This document shows positions 51,903-62,984 of a stretch of 64,000 nucleotides of DNA, piece by piece. Position numbers and translations under genes: made by a program. This DNA comes from Flavobacterium sp. (GTDB lineage Bacteria > Bacteroidota > Bacteroidia > Flavobacteriales > Flavobacteriaceae). Under the pieces are notes generated by a model. The model saw only the letters and a list, made by a program, of their open reading frames with translations. It was not told the DNA's origin and did no database searches. The first letter of the stretch is position 1. Every line of letters starts with the position of its first letter. Location: contig JADKHM010000014.1 in the NCBI GenBank assembly GCA_016721735.1, positions 1 through 64,000 of the forward strand. The letters are read 5' to 3'.

Positions 51903-52602
51903 GATTCGGTCTTTGAATAATATTTACAAATTCTAACACTTGTTTTTGAATTGATAAGGCGAAACTATCTATTTTACCATTGAATAAATGGTAGGCACTA
52001 TAAGCCAAAATACCTACGATAAGTCCAGCTCCAGAGCTAATCATTTTTTCATATAATCCACCAGAAATATTTCCGATACTAATATCTTCAGTAACCGAAA
52101 TACTGTAAAATATTTTGATTACCCCTGAAATCGTTCCGATGAAACCTAAGGTTGGAGCAATTCCCGCGATTAGACCGAGTTGCCCTAGTTTTTTCTCCAT
52201 TTCACCAATTTCAATATTGGCAGCACGTTCCATGTTCGATTCGATTTCTGTAATCGGACGTCCGATAGTCAAAATTCCTTCTTTAAGTACATTTCCTTGC
52301 GCGTTACCACTCCGTTCCGCAGCAGTGCACGCCATTTCTAGATTGCCAGCATTTAGATTACTGCGAATATCTTTGATTAAGTGGTTGTCTATTTTTGATG
52401 CTTTACTAATAAATAAATATCTTTCAAACACGAGATAGATGGTATAAACCAATAATATCACAATTGGAATTAAGAAAAAACCACCCTTGAAAATAAATTC
52501 CAATACCGAAATTTCAGTATTTATGGGGAGGCTTTTTGCTAATTCGGCTGGATTCACTTGCGATAAGGTATCGGCTGGTACTTGTAGAAAAGTAGTAATC
52601 AT
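51883..52602 (-). CDS. MotA/TolQ/ExbB proton channel family protein
   Basis: A 239-residue protein with three membrane segments: GGFFLIPIVILLVYTIYLVF, GLIAGIAPTLGFIGTISGVIKIFYS and ISSGAGLIVGILAYSAYHLF. The central helix APTLGFIGTISGVI is the family hallmark. Partner of the ExbD gene (overlapping). Confidence 0.93.
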   Translation of the reverse strand: MITTFLQVPADTLSQVNPAELAKSLPINTEISVLEFIFKGGFFLIPIVILLVYTIYLVFERYLFISKASKIDNHLIKDIRSNLNAGNLEMACTAAERSGNAQGNVLKEGILTIGRPITEIESNMERAANIEIGEMEKKLGQLGLIAGIAPTLGFIGTISGVIKIFYSISVTEDISIGNISGGLYEKMISSGAGLIVGILAYSAYHLFNGKIDSFALSIQKQVLEFVNIIQRPNHADKTK

Positions 52603-52730
52603 ATTTGTTGTTGTTTTATAGACTTTTGTGACAAAATAATTTCAAATTTGTATCGGCAAAGGCGACTACACAATATTAAACTAAAAAAGAAAGAAATTAT
52701 TTTACATTTTGAATTTTTTATTAAAAAGTA

Positions 52731-53951
52731 ATGAACTATAACGAGACTGTAAATTGGATGTTTCAACAATTGCCAATGTACCAAAATCAGGGCGCCACGG
52801 CATATCGTAAAGATTTGACCAATACTATTTTGCTAGCAAAAGAGCTGGGAAATCCGGAAGAAAATTTGCGTTGTATTCATGTCGCTGGAACTAATGGAAA
52901 AGGATCAACATCGCATATGCTAGCGTCGATTTTGCAAGAATCTGGTTATCAGGTTGGTTTGTATACATCTCCGCATTTGAAAGATTTTCGCGAACGAATT
53001 AAAATTAATGGCATTGAGATCTCTGAAGACTTTGTTACCAATTTTGTTGCGCAACATAGACGCTTCTTTGAACATAATAATCTTAGTTTCTTTGAAATGA
53101 CCGTTGGATTAGCCTTAGATTACTTTAAGAAGAAACAAGTCGATATTTCCATTATTGAAGTTGGCATGGGAGGCAGACTCGATTCAACTAACATTATTAC
53201 ACCAATAGTCTCCGTTATTACCAATATAGGTTTCGACCACACAACCTTTCTGGGCAATACGTTTGAATCCATTGCAGGTGAAAAAGCGGGCATTATTAAA
53301 CACAAGATTCCAACAGTTATTGGTCAATATACCAAAGAAACAAAAACAGTTTTTGAGAGAAAAGCGGTCGAAAACGAAGTTGCCTTGTACTTTGCTTCTG
53401 ACAACATAAACCAAGACTACGACTCGCCTTTATTAGGAAATTATCAATATCATAATAAAAAGACTGTTTTGCAAACCATACAAGTCCTTCAGTCGACTAC
53501 AGAATTTCAAATTAAGGAAGAGCACATTGCAAATGGTTTTATGAATGTGATAAAGAATACCGGCTTGCAAGGAAGATGGCAAAAATTACAAGAACATCCG
53601 TCTGTAATTTGTGATACCGCACATAATGCAGATGGACTGCAAATAGTACTGGCGCAAGTGTTAGTGCAAGAATTTAAACAGTTACACATTGTTTTGGGTG
53701 TCGTAAATGACAAAGACTTGGGCGAAATTTTGCCTTTGTTCCCAAAAGAAGCAGTTTATTACTATTGCAAGCCCAATATTTCTCGTGGTCTTGATGCTGA
53801 ATTGCTAATGGGGAAAGCACTCACATTTGGCCTCAGAGGAAACGTTTATAATTCAGTTTCAGAAGCTTATGAAGCTGCGAAGAAAAGTTCCACTACAGAA
53901 GATTTCATCTTTATTGGCGGCAGCACTTTTGTCGTTGCAGAAATTTTGTAA
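52731..53951 (+). CDS. folC: Folylpolyglutamate synthase / dihydrofolate synthase
   Basis: Adds glutamate to folates (and to dihydropteroate) using ATP. Mur-ligase fold, 406 residues: HVAGTNGKGSTSHMLASIL (P-loop), LYTSPHLKDFRERI, IIEVGMGGRLDSTN, ITNIGFDHTTFLGNT, CDTAHNADGL. Followed by the tRNA-Val promoter. No neighbour from the folate pathway. Confidence 0.95.
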   Translation: MNYNETVNWMFQQLPMYQNQGATAYRKDLTNTILLAKELGNPEENLRCIHVAGTNGKGSTSHMLASILQESGYQVGLYTSPHLKDFRERIKINGIEISEDFVTNFVAQHRRFFEHNNLSFFEMTVGLALDYFKKKQVDISIIEVGMGGRLDSTNIITPIVSVITNIGFDHTTFLGNTFESIAGEKAGIIKHKIPTVIGQYTKETKTVFERKAVENEVALYFASDNINQDYDSPLLGNYQYHNKKTVLQTIQVLQSTTEFQIKEEHIANGFMNVIKNTGLQGRWQKLQEHPSVICDTAHNADGLQIVLAQVLVQEFKQLHIVLGVVNDKDLGEILPLFPKEAVYYYCKPNISRGLDAELLMGKALTFGLRGNVYNSVSEAYEAAKKSSTTEDFIFIGGSTFVVAEIL

Positions 53952-53966
53952 TAAAATTGAATTTTG

Positions 53967-53997
53967 TTTGCAAATATGAAAAAGTAACTTATATTTG
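53967..53997 (+). promoter_or_regulatory. Promoter of tRNA-Val
   Basis: TTTG at 53967-53970, a 19-base spacer, then TATATTTG at 53990-53997: an exact Bacteroidota promoter 12 bases before the tRNA. Confidence 0.85.
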
Positions 53998-54009
53998 CAC
54001 ACGCAATAA

Positions 54010-54084
54010 GGGCGATTAGCTCAGTTGGTTCAGAGCATCTGGTTTACACCCAGAGGGTCGGGGGTTCGAATCCCTCATCGCCCA
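54010..54084 (+). tRNA. tRNA-Val (anticodon UAC)
   Basis: 75-base cloverleaf: acceptor GGGCGAT/ATCGCCC with discriminator A, D arm with AGCTCAGTTGG, anticodon stem CTGG/CCAG enclosing TTTACAC (anticodon TAC, reads GUA and other Val codons), T arm with GGTTCGAATCC. CCA is not encoded. Terminator follows at 54090-54118. Confidence 0.97.
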
Positions 54085-54089
54085 CAAAA

Positions 54090-54118
54090 AAATCCACTAG
54101 AAATAGTGGATTTTTTAT
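54090..54118 (+). terminator. Terminator after tRNA-Val
   Basis: AAATCCACTA / TAGTGGATTT stem with a GAAA-like loop and T-run. It may also serve the convergent murF. Confidence 0.85.
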
Positions 54119-54119
54119 T

Positions 54120-55403
54120 TTATATGAATTCTAAAGTTCTTTCTAGCGCCATGCCACGAGAACCTTTGATTAAGATCATGCAATCTCGAAAATCGACTTT
54201 CTTTACCGCATCGGTAAATGAGTCGAAAGTATCATAGAAGCTAAAATCTTTCTTATCAATTGTATTTTGAAAGAAATCTTTACCAACAAAATAGCAGCTG
54301 ATATTGTCTGTAGCCGATAGCATATCAACGATTGTTTTGTGTTCTGCTGCGCTTTCACTGCCTAGCTCAAACATATCTCCCAGAATAACAATCTTATTCT
54401 TTTTATCAAGTTGAACAAAATTTTCAATCGCCACTTTCATGCTACTTGGATTTGCATTATATGCATCCAAGATAATTTCATTTGAATTCTTGTGTAGCAA
54501 CTGAGAACGATTATTCTCTGGAATATAGCTTTCAATCGCCTCTTTTATCGTATCGTTACCGACATCAAAATACCTACCAATGGAAATCGCTGCACTAATA
54601 TTGTTCGCATTATACAAGCCAATTAGATGGGATTCTATTTTAACCTTTGAAAATTGAACCGTGACAAAAGGATCTGCTACTACACTATCAATACATGTAT
54701 CGGCTGACACATTACTTACTCCGAAAGTATGACGTCTTATAGACTGTGTTTTCTCCAACTGAATTGGGTCGTCAAGATTTACGAAGACCATTTTGTCATT
54801 TGTTGCAAGAAAGGTGTACATTTCGCTTTTACCCTTTATAACACCTTCGACACCGCCGAATCCTTCTAGATGTGCTTTCCCAAAATTTGTGATGTAGCCA
54901 TAGTCAGGTCGCGCAATCTCGCATAAAAACGAAATTTCCTTTTGGTGGTTAGCACCCATTTCAACGATTCCGATTTCTGTACTACTGTCAAAGCTCAATA
55001 AAGTAAGCGGCACACCAATATGATTGTTTAAATTTCCAATCGTAGCTTTGGTACGGTACTTCTTCGAAAGCACGATTTGTATCAACTCTTTCGTCGTTGT
55101 TTTTCCATTACTACCTGTAAGTGCTATAATAGGCAATTTCAAGTACTTTCGATGAAATTGAGCTAATTCCTGTAAAGTTTGTAAACTGTCAGAAACGACA
55201 ATAGTCCTTGCGTCAATATAGTATTCGGAATTGTCAATAATCACGTACGATGCACCTTTTAAAAGAGCCTCAGTAGCAAAAGTATTCGCGTCGAAACGAT
55301 CGCCCTTTATAGCAAGAAAAATAGATCCTGGTTCAATTTTCCTGGTATCAATTGAAACAGATTTACATTGAAGAAATAACTGATGAATGTCCTGGATATT
55401 CAT
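54120..55403 (-). CDS. murF: UDP-N-acetylmuramoyl-tripeptide--D-alanyl-D-alanine ligase
   Basis: Adds D-Ala-D-Ala to the peptidoglycan precursor. 427 residues: N-terminal VSIDTRKIEPGSIFLAIKG, P-loop TGSNGKTTTKELI, IGVPLTLLSF, EMGANHQKEI, and C-terminal LDAYNANPSSMK and GDMFELG. ATG 55403 (MNIQDIHQLF) is preferred over 55415. Co-directional with gldJ, separated from it by a terminator. Confidence 0.95.
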   Translation of the reverse strand: MNIQDIHQLFLQCKSVSIDTRKIEPGSIFLAIKGDRFDANTFATEALLKGASYVIIDNSEYYIDARTIVVSDSLQTLQELAQFHRKYLKLPIIALTGSNGKTTTKELIQIVLSKKYRTKATIGNLNNHIGVPLTLLSFDSSTEIGIVEMGANHQKEISFLCEIARPDYGYITNFGKAHLEGFGGVEGVIKGKSEMYTFLATNDKMVFVNLDDPIQLEKTQSIRRHTFGVSNVSADTCIDSVVADPFVTVQFSKVKIESHLIGLYNANNISAAISIGRYFDVGNDTIKEAIESYIPENNRSQLLHKNSNEIILDAYNANPSSMKVAIENFVQLDKKNKIVILGDMFELGSESAAEHKTIVDMLSATDNISCYFVGKDFFQNTIDKKDFSFYDTFDSFTDAVKKVDFRDCMILIKGSRGMALERTLEFI

Positions 55404-55418
55404 AATAAAAATCAAAAA

Positions 55419-55446
55419 ATAAAAGCCCTATTAAAGGGCTTTTATT
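55419..55446 (-). terminator. Terminator of gldJ
   Basis: AAAAGCCC / GGGCTTTT stem around TATTAAA, with T-run on the minus strand, 19 bases after the gldJ stop. Confidence 0.85.
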
Positions 55447-55464
55447 GTAATATTAAATAAGAAA

Positions 55465-57183
55465 TTAGTTTCTAGGTCTTTTCTTTTTGTCAGCTTTTGG
55501 ACCAACTCTAGACATAGCACATCTAAATCCGATGTAATCTGTCGCCATATCTTGAGGGAAATATCTTCTTTGAGCTGGGTCTAACCAATAAGCTCTATCT
55601 CTCCATGATCCGCCTTTATATACTCTAACGTTATCGTTAACCAATGTAGTTCTTTTGCTTGACTTATCAAATTTTCGAACCATATTACCTAAACTATCTG
55701 TGGTAACATTATGTATTGGAGAATCGTACATTTTATGCTTCTCTTTGCTTTTCGTATCTTCCTCTTCGGAAGAACCAAAATCAAAATATCTTGTTGATTG
55801 CTTGTCCCCATCGCGATAATTTCTTTCGTCACTCTTATCAAAATTTTGTCTCAAGTACGTTTCTTTTTCATCAACTGGAACTTGAGCCAATTGACCTGGT
55901 AAATTTCGAGCCATTACTCGCCCATTAGCTAAGGTATCGAAAACTTGTGTTTCTGGTGTCACTAATTCAGCTTTTCCATCTTCTCCAATTTTATTCTTGG
56001 TATAGATGTTTCCTCTAAAATAGTTGAAATCACTAGCTTCATCATCAACAATTGGACGATAAACATCAGCAACCCACTCCGCAACGTTTCCTGCCATGTC
56101 ATACAATCCAAAGTCATTTGGCGGATAAGACTTAACAATATTTGTAATGTCGGCACCGTCATCAGACCATCCTGCAATTCCACCGTAATCTCCTTTTCCT
56201 TGTTTGAAGTTAGCCAATTGATCTCCTCTAACTTTTCTTTTTCCTGAACGAGTATACGTTCCAGACCAAGGATATTTCTTTTGTCCTTTGTATATATTAT
56301 ATTCTCTTTGTCCTACATCTGCCGCTGCTGCATATTCCCATTCCGCTTCAGTTGGCAGTCTGTACTCTGGCAAAATTAGACCCGAAGAACGTTGTGCATA
56401 TACATTTTTTGCAGGGGCTTCAGTTGCTGGCTGATCTTTAGTACCTTTAGTCTTAACCGGTTTCGCTTTTGAGTTTCTTCTTCCTTTCAAAACAATTTTT
56501 TCATCACCTCCAAATGCTTTTGTAGGTTGATTTAAGTATGTCTCAGTACTAAAGGTAGATTCTGCTTTCGTATCAACAATTTTGGCATCCTTTTTCAAGA
56601 ATCCTTCTTTTTCCAGAGTATTCTCGTTTACCCTGTCCGTACGCCATTTACTAAATTCAACTGCCTGAATCCAATTTACACCAACTACTGGATAATTTGC
56701 ATAAGCGGGATGTCTCAAATAATTATTGGTCATGGTTTCATTATAACCAAGTCTATTTCTCCACACTAATGTATCTGGAGAGGCTCCTTCATAAATGTTT
56801 TTATAATTTTCTTGATCCGGCGGAAAAACTCTTTTCAACCAATCCAAGTATTCCATATACATCATATTGGTTACTTCTGTTTCATCCATATAAAAGGACT
56901 GCACATGTTGTTGATTTGGCGTATTATTCCAATCGTGCATAACATCATCTTGAACTTTACCCATCGTAAATGTTCCTCCTTCAACCATGACTAATCCGGG
57001 TCCAGTTGCTTGCTTTTTAAAATTTGAAGCATATTGAAAACCCCCTTTTTTGTCATTTATCTTCCAACCAGTAGCGGTAGATGAATTCTTCGAACTTGAC
57101 TTTTTACTACAACTTACGGTTGCCCCTAATACTATCACTAAGGTTAGTAAGAGTTTGAATGTCATAATTTTGTTTAGTTTCAT
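55465..57183 (-). CDS. gldJ: Gliding motility lipoprotein GldJ
   Basis: Outer-membrane-associated lipoprotein required for gliding and for T9SS function in flavobacteria; 572 residues. Lipobox ends ATVSC (Cys at about 25). The body is an FGE-sulfatase-like (C-type-lectin fold) domain: GGTFTMGKVQDDVMHDWNNTP, FYMDETEVTNMMYMEYL, YRLPTEAEWEYAA, FGLYDMAGNVAEWVADV and YKGGSWRDRAYWLDPAQR. Its divergent position to porU-porV matches the flavobacterial arrangement. Confidence 0.95.
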   Translation of the reverse strand: MKLNKIMTFKLLLTLVIVLGATVSCSKKSSSKNSSTATGWKINDKKGGFQYASNFKKQATGPGLVMVEGGTFTMGKVQDDVMHDWNNTPNQQHVQSFYMDETEVTNMMYMEYLDWLKRVFPPDQENYKNIYEGASPDTLVWRNRLGYNETMTNNYLRHPAYANYPVVGVNWIQAVEFSKWRTDRVNENTLEKEGFLKKDAKIVDTKAESTFSTETYLNQPTKAFGGDEKIVLKGRRNSKAKPVKTKGTKDQPATEAPAKNVYAQRSSGLILPEYRLPTEAEWEYAAAADVGQREYNIYKGQKKYPWSGTYTRSGKRKVRGDQLANFKQGKGDYGGIAGWSDDGADITNIVKSYPPNDFGLYDMAGNVAEWVADVYRPIVDDEASDFNYFRGNIYTKNKIGEDGKAELVTPETQVFDTLANGRVMARNLPGQLAQVPVDEKETYLRQNFDKSDERNYRDGDKQSTRYFDFGSSEEEDTKSKEKHKMYDSPIHNVTTDSLGNMVRKFDKSSKRTTLVNDNVRVYKGGSWRDRAYWLDPAQRRYFPQDMATDYIGFRCAMSRVGPKADKKKRPRN

Positions 57184-57386
57184 ACTTTTAGCAGGTAATA
57201 AATTCGTGGCGCAATATAAGAATTAACCTTTATATAGCAACAAATTTTATTTAATTTTTTTTTTTTGAAATACCGTTCGACCTCAACAAAACGTAAAAAT
57301 ATTCTAAATAGTATCTGCAGAACTATTAAAAAAATTAATTTTACGGCTTTCGTAATAAATACCGTTAAAATACGTTTCTACCATCA

Positions 57387-60300
57387 ATGAAAAAAATTGC
57401 TACATTTTTACTGTTTCTTATTTGCTGTTATTCCTTTGGACAAACCAAGGGAGATATTACTATAAAATGGACTCCTAAAGCTCCACTTAATATAGGAGAT
57501 CAAAAACTTAAGGTCCCTCAATTTGACCCAAACCATTTTCAATACGACAGTAGTACAAATCGTATTTATTTCGTTTTTCAAACCTCAATTGCAAGTGAGA
57601 TCAACGAAAAGTCTCTACAAATTTCTAATATTGTTTACGAAGAGATGACCGAAAGCGAATTGGGAGACTTAGCACTTTCTTCGATTCCAATTGCACCAAA
57701 TGCAATAGCTCAAAATCTTAAATCAAAAAACGATTTATATGTTTCGATATTATTATCTCCAATAGTAAAAACAGGGAACGCAGTAAAAAAAATCACGTCT
57801 TTTTCTTATAATTTAAGCACGAGTTCAAATAGGATTACAGCTCCCAATAGTGAATTTAGCACACTTTCAAATTCTGTTTTATCGACAGGTGATTGGTACC
57901 GATTCTACCTTACCAAATCTGGCGTTTATAAAATTAACAGCAGTTTTTTAAGTAGCCTAGGAGTGAACATGAACGGTGTTGACCCGAGAAAAATCAAGAT
58001 TTACGGTAATGGAGGCCGAATGATCCCTCTAAAAAATAGCGTAGATTATCCCGCAGACTTGCAAGAAAACGCGATTCAAGTTATCGGCGAAAACGATGGT
58101 GTTTTTGATAATTCTGACTACATTCTTTTCTATGGCGAAGGTGTAGATCAATGGAACGATGAAAGTCAAACCACGAACAACTTGTACGATTCCAAATCCT
58201 ATTATTACATTAACGTTCAAGGCAATGACGGAAAAAGAATGCTTCCTATGCAACAGCCAAGCGCAGCTGCGGACGTTCTAGTAACCGAATTTGACCACAT
58301 ACAGTACTACGAAGTTGACAAAGTAAATATCGTTCGATTAGGAAGGCGATGGTTTGGGGAAGAATTTGATTTTGTTGATCAACAGAATTTTCAATTCAAA
58401 ATTCCAAATATTGTAACTTCTACTCCGGTAAATTTGTATATTTATGGGGCTGCCGTCTCTATCGTTAACACTTCGATGGAAGTCAAAGCAAACGATGTTC
58501 TCGCTGGAAACATGGCATTTACACCGATTGGATCTTCTGTAAAAGCTGACGCTTCAATACTGAACGTTACAATTCCGGCCGCGGAAGACATAAAAATCTC
58601 ATTGAAATACAACAATGGTGGCGTACCTGATTCGAAAGGATATTTAGATTATATTTCTTTAAAATCAAAGCGCAATCTTGTTGGTTACGGAAAGCAATTT
58701 ACTTTTCAGTATGCGCTCTCGAGCACAAGTACTCAAATCGGCGAATTTCAAATTGGAAATGCCGCAACTGTAAAACAAATTTGGGATATAACCGATATTT
58801 ATAACGTAACCCAAGTGACCAACGAAAATCAATCTGTCTTTACTTTCAAAACAAATTTTGGAAGTGTGGAGAAATTTATTGCATTGGACGAATCCGATTA
58901 CTATCAGCCTCTTTTAGACAGTAGATCAAAAGTTGTGAATCAAAATCTAAAGGGCAACATTTTCTTGAATGGACAAGGACAATTTCAAGACGTCGACTAT
59001 CTCATCGTTACTCCCGCCTTTTTACGGGCTCAAGCCGAAAAACTAGCAAATTTCCACAGATCTTATTCTCAATTAAACGTAAAAGTCGTTCTTCTCGAGG
59101 ACATCTACCAAGAATTTGGTTCAGGAAAGCAAGATATTGGAGCTATTCGCAACTTTATCAAATATGTATACTTTAATGCATCTGCTGATGATAAAAAAGT
59201 GAAATATGTCAACCTATTTGGTGATGCTTCATTCGATTTTAAGAACAGAGTTTCGATTGCGTCCAATATTGTCCCAATATACCATGCATTAAACAGCCTA
59301 ACCGTTGATCCGAGCTCATTTGCGTCTGACGATTATTTTGTTTTCATGGATTCTAATGAAGGTAACTTAGACGTTAACTATCCTCAAAAAGCCGGTCTAG
59401 TTGACATTGCTGTCGGACGAATGATTGCTAGTACAACAACGCAAGCAGACGAGTTAGTTAATAAGGTTATTGATTATTACGATGTCAAATCATATGGCAA
59501 TTGGCGTAATAATATCGTGGTAGTTGCTGATGACACAGATAAGGAAAGTGATCTTAGTCTTCAATCGAATATCAATTCACTAGCAGAAACCATTGTTGCT
59601 GAAAAACCATTTCTAAATTACGAGAAAATTCTTTTGGATTCGTACGTTCAAGAAACCAGTGCTGGGGGAAGTCGCTATCCAAAAGCTCGGAAAGATCTTT
59701 TTGACTTTTTTGAAAAAGGCGCCTTGGTACTCAATTATCTTGGACATGGTGGAGAAGATGGATTGTCGCAAGAGCGTATCTGGGAAAAAGCAGATGGACA
59801 AAATCTACGCAATCAATATAGATACCCACTTTTTATTACAATTACTTGTGAGTTTTCAAGATTTGACAATCCATTCAGGCCAACCGCCGGGGAGTATACT
59901 TATTGGAACCCAAAAGGAGGCGCTATTTCAATGATTACGACAGTCAGAGAAATATACCAATCAACCGGAGAAAATTTCAATAATATTCTAGCTAAGCACC
60001 TATTTTCTTATGATTCCAATGAATATGTTTCAATAGCAGAAGCATTGCGACTTGCCAAGAATGAATTTACACCTCGAACAGACGTTGTGTTTTATCTCGG
60101 TGACCCAGCGCTCCAATTGGCAATTGCGAAACCTAAAGTCAGTTTAACGAAAGTAAATGACGTTCCTATAACAGGTGCGATTGACGATTTTAAATCGCTT
60201 TCCTACGTAAAACTAACTGGGGAAGTAACCGACGAAAACAACAATCCATTACCAGCCTATGATGGAGAATTATCGGTTCAAATATTTGACAAAAAGATTA

Positions 60301-61210
60301 CACGAACCACTTTGAATAATGACAACAACAGTCCACCAATTAATTTTGATGTACTAGGAGAAACAATATTCAGAGGAATGCAACAATAAACGACGGTAAA
60401 TTTGAATTTGGCTTTGTTGTGCCTAGAGATATTGCAATCCCACTTGGCAATGGTAGAATTAGTTTTTATGCCAAAAGAACGCAAACACTATTTGACAAAT
60501 CTGGCGTCAACACGACCATAAAAATTGGCGGCATCAATGAAAATGCCGTTGCCGATAACGCGCCACCGAAAGTCAAATTATACATGAATGACAAGACTTT
60601 TGTTTCTGGCGGCATAACCAATGAATCGCCACTATTCTTAGCGTATTTGGAAGATGAAAATGGCATCAACACCGCAAGCGGAATCGGACATGATATCGTT
60701 GCAATTCTTGACGGAAATGAAAGTGCGCCATACAAATTAAACGACTATTATGAAACCGAATTAGATAACTATCAACAAGGGAAACTAAAATTTCCTTTCC
60801 GAAACTTATCTAAAGGATTGCACACTATCACATTCAAAGCATGGGATGTATACAACAATCTTGTGACGGCTGAAATTCAGTTTATGGTGCTTAGCGACGA
60901 ATCCATTTCTATTTCCAACGTGCTCAATTATCCAAATCCTTTTGTGAATTATACGCAATTTTGGTTTTCACATAACAAACCTTTCGAGACTCTTGAGGTG
61001 CAAGTGCAGGTGATGACCATTACGGGAAAAATAGTTTGGACAAAAACCAAACCATCTCTAGTGCTGAAACAATATGCCGCGAAATAACCTGGGACGGAAA
61101 GACGACTTTGGCGATAAAATCGAAAAGGAGTGTATATCTATAAGTTAACCGTAAAATCTAGCTTGAGCAATTCAAAAACAGAAAAATACGAGAAACTTGT
61201 AATACTTTAA
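57387..61210 (+). CDS. porU: Type IX secretion sortase PorU (several frameshifts)
   Basis: C25 family (gingipain-like) cysteine protease that removes T9SS sorting domains at the cell surface. Signal peptide MKKIATFLLFLICCYSFG, N-terminal region with YRFYLTKSGVYKI, then the C25 domain with catalytic His787 in LGHGGEDGLSQER and Cys821 in TITCEFSRFDNP. The frame breaks at 60374-60378; repair gives RGNATINDGKFEFGFVVP and continues to about 61035. Further single-base indels near 61038, 61098 and 61120 precede the end EKYEKLVIL. About 1270 residues after repair. The C-terminal part resembles a CTD-like domain (VLNYPNPFVNYTQFWF). Confidence 0.93.
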
Positions 61211-61226
61211 TAAAATACTATATTTG
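61197..61226 (+). promoter_or_regulatory. Promoter of porV inside the porU 3' end
   Basis: TTG at 61197-61199, a 19-base spacer, then TATATTTG at 61219-61226, 22 bases before the porV ATG. It overlaps the last porU codons, so porV can be transcribed independently. Confidence 0.7.
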
Positions 61227-61247
61227 TAAACTTTTTAAAAATTGAGG

Positions 61248-62435
61248 ATGAAAAATAAATTTCTAATAATTGCTTTCTTTACCACACTTTATTTCATCAA
61301 TGCTCAAGAAAGAGTAATCACTACGGGAGTTCCATTTCTTTTGGTGGCAGGCGATGCTCGTTCCGCAGGTATGGGCGACAATGGTGTAGCCACTTCCCCA
61401 GACGTCTATTCGCAACAATGGAATCCTTCAAAATATGCTTTTTCAATCGATCGACAAGGCTTTTCGGTAGGTTACACGCCTTATTTGGTAGAGTTAGTAA
61501 ACGATATTTCACTATCTCAAATAACCTACTTCAATAAATTTAACGAACGTAGTGCATTTGCTGGAAGTATCCGCTATTTTAGTTTGGGAGAAATAGAATT
61601 AAGAGAAAATGTAGACGATCAAGCTGTTGTAGTAAAACCAGCAGAATATGCACTTGACTTATCTTACGCACTAAAATTAAGTGACTATTTTTCGATGTCC
61701 GTTGGCGGTAGATTTATTCGCTCTAATTTAAGAATTCCTACCGCCGGACAAAGTTCATCAGCAGCAAATTCCTTTGCATTTGATGTCTCTGGTTATCACC
61801 AATCAGAAGAAATGGCTTTCAATAGCTTTAATGGAAAATTGCGTTGGGGTTTTAATTTCAAAATTTAGGTCCTAAAATCAATTATGATAAGTCAGTCGGT
61901 GAAGAAGGTGCAAACTCCCACCTGCGAGTATGAAATTAGGTGCAGGATTTGATTTATTTTAGATGATTATAATAAAGTAAGTTTAAATGCCGAAATTAGT
62001 AAATTATTAGTGCCAACTCCAATAGAGCCAAACCAATTGACTTAAATGGTGACGGCGTTTATGACCTTAAACTGGAGAAACAGACGGTGTACAGGAAGCC
62101 AGTATTGCTTACGATAAAATCGGATGGGTATCCGGAATATTTAAGTCATTTAATGATGCCCGGGAGGAATGAGCGAGGAATTAAAAGAAGTAACTTATTC
62201 ATTAGGAACCGAGTATAACTATCAAGATTCGTTTGCTTTTCGTTTAGGATATTTTCACGAACACCCGGACAAAGGAGGAAGACGATTTTATTCGTTAGGA
62301 GCTGGATTTAAGTACAACATCATTAAAGTTGATGTTTCTTATTTATTCTCCGCATCAAGAGTTAAAAATCCACTAGAAAATACGTTACGATTCTCGCTAA
62401 GCTTTGCCTTCGGAGATAAATATGATGAATTCTAG
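61248..62435 (+). CDS. porV: Type IX secretion outer-membrane protein PorV (several frameshifts)
   Basis: Beta-barrel shuttle protein that carries T9SS cargo to PorU. ATG 61248 follows an AGG stretch; signal peptide KNKFLIIAFFTTLYFINAQ. Characteristic start TTGVPFLLVAGDARSAGMGDNGVAT and YSQQWNPSKYAF, intact to about 61860. From there to 62165 several indels break the frame, but the encoded pieces (KLGAGFDLI, DDYNKVSLNAEISKLLVPTP, DLNGDGVYDL, YDKIGWVSGIFKSFNDA) are still readable. The last part (EYNYQDSFAFRLGYFHEHPDKGGRRFYSLGAGF, ending FSLSFAFGDKYDEF) is intact. About 395 residues after repair. Confidence 0.92.
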
Positions 62436-62457
62436 AAATCAAATAATATCAATTAAG

Positions 62458-62493
62458 AATCCAAATTTCAACTTTAAGAATTTGGATTTTTTC
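62458..62493 (+). terminator. Terminator of porV
   Basis: AATCCAAATT pairs with AATTTGGATT around an 11-base loop, followed by a T-run, about 20 bases after the porV stop. Confidence 0.85.
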
Positions 62494-62503
62494 TTTATAC
62501 CAT

Positions 62504-62984
62504 ATGAAAAATATTTCAATGTCTACCCAATTATCGGTTTCGAAGATCTTTCTGAATTACCTGAATCAGTGAGAGATTTGATGGAACAAGCTTGTTGCAA
62601 TTAGAAAAAAAAGCGTATGCTCCCGTGCTCGAAGTTCCGCGTTGGAGCCGCTATCCTCCTGGATAACTGGAAAGTCGTTTTGGGTTCGAATCAAGAAAAC
62701 GCAGCTTATCCTTCTGGCTTATGTGCTGAACGTGTTGCTATATTTCAAGTTGGTGCGATTTATCCAGATAATAAGATTGTAGCATGGCTATAACCGCAGC
62801 TTCGGATACCAATCAAACGCTGACACCAATTCCACCTTGTGGCGCCTGCAGACAATCTATTGCAGAATATGAATTTAAGCAAGACGAGCCTATTGAAATC
62901 TACTTTATGGGCGAAATTGGAGCGATTTACAAATCAGATTCACTCAAAAATTTACTGCCATTTAGCTTCGATAAAAACTTTTGA
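62504..62984 (+). CDS. cdd: Cytidine deaminase (several frameshifts)
   Basis: Pyrimidine salvage: deaminates cytidine and deoxycytidine with a zinc-bound water. ATG 62504 gives MKNISMSTQLSVF; a missing base near 62536 joins it to EDLSELPESVRDLMEQA. A disturbed stretch near 62594-62670 still shows KAYAP-SKFRVGA. Then VLGSNQENAAYPSGLCAERVAIFQVGAIYP (catalytic Glu and Cys of CAERVA) and, after another indel near 62770-62785, MAITAASDTNQTLTPIPPCGACRQSIAEYE with the two zinc cysteines of PCGAC. About 160 residues. Standard neighbour of porV in flavobacteria. Confidence 0.9.
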
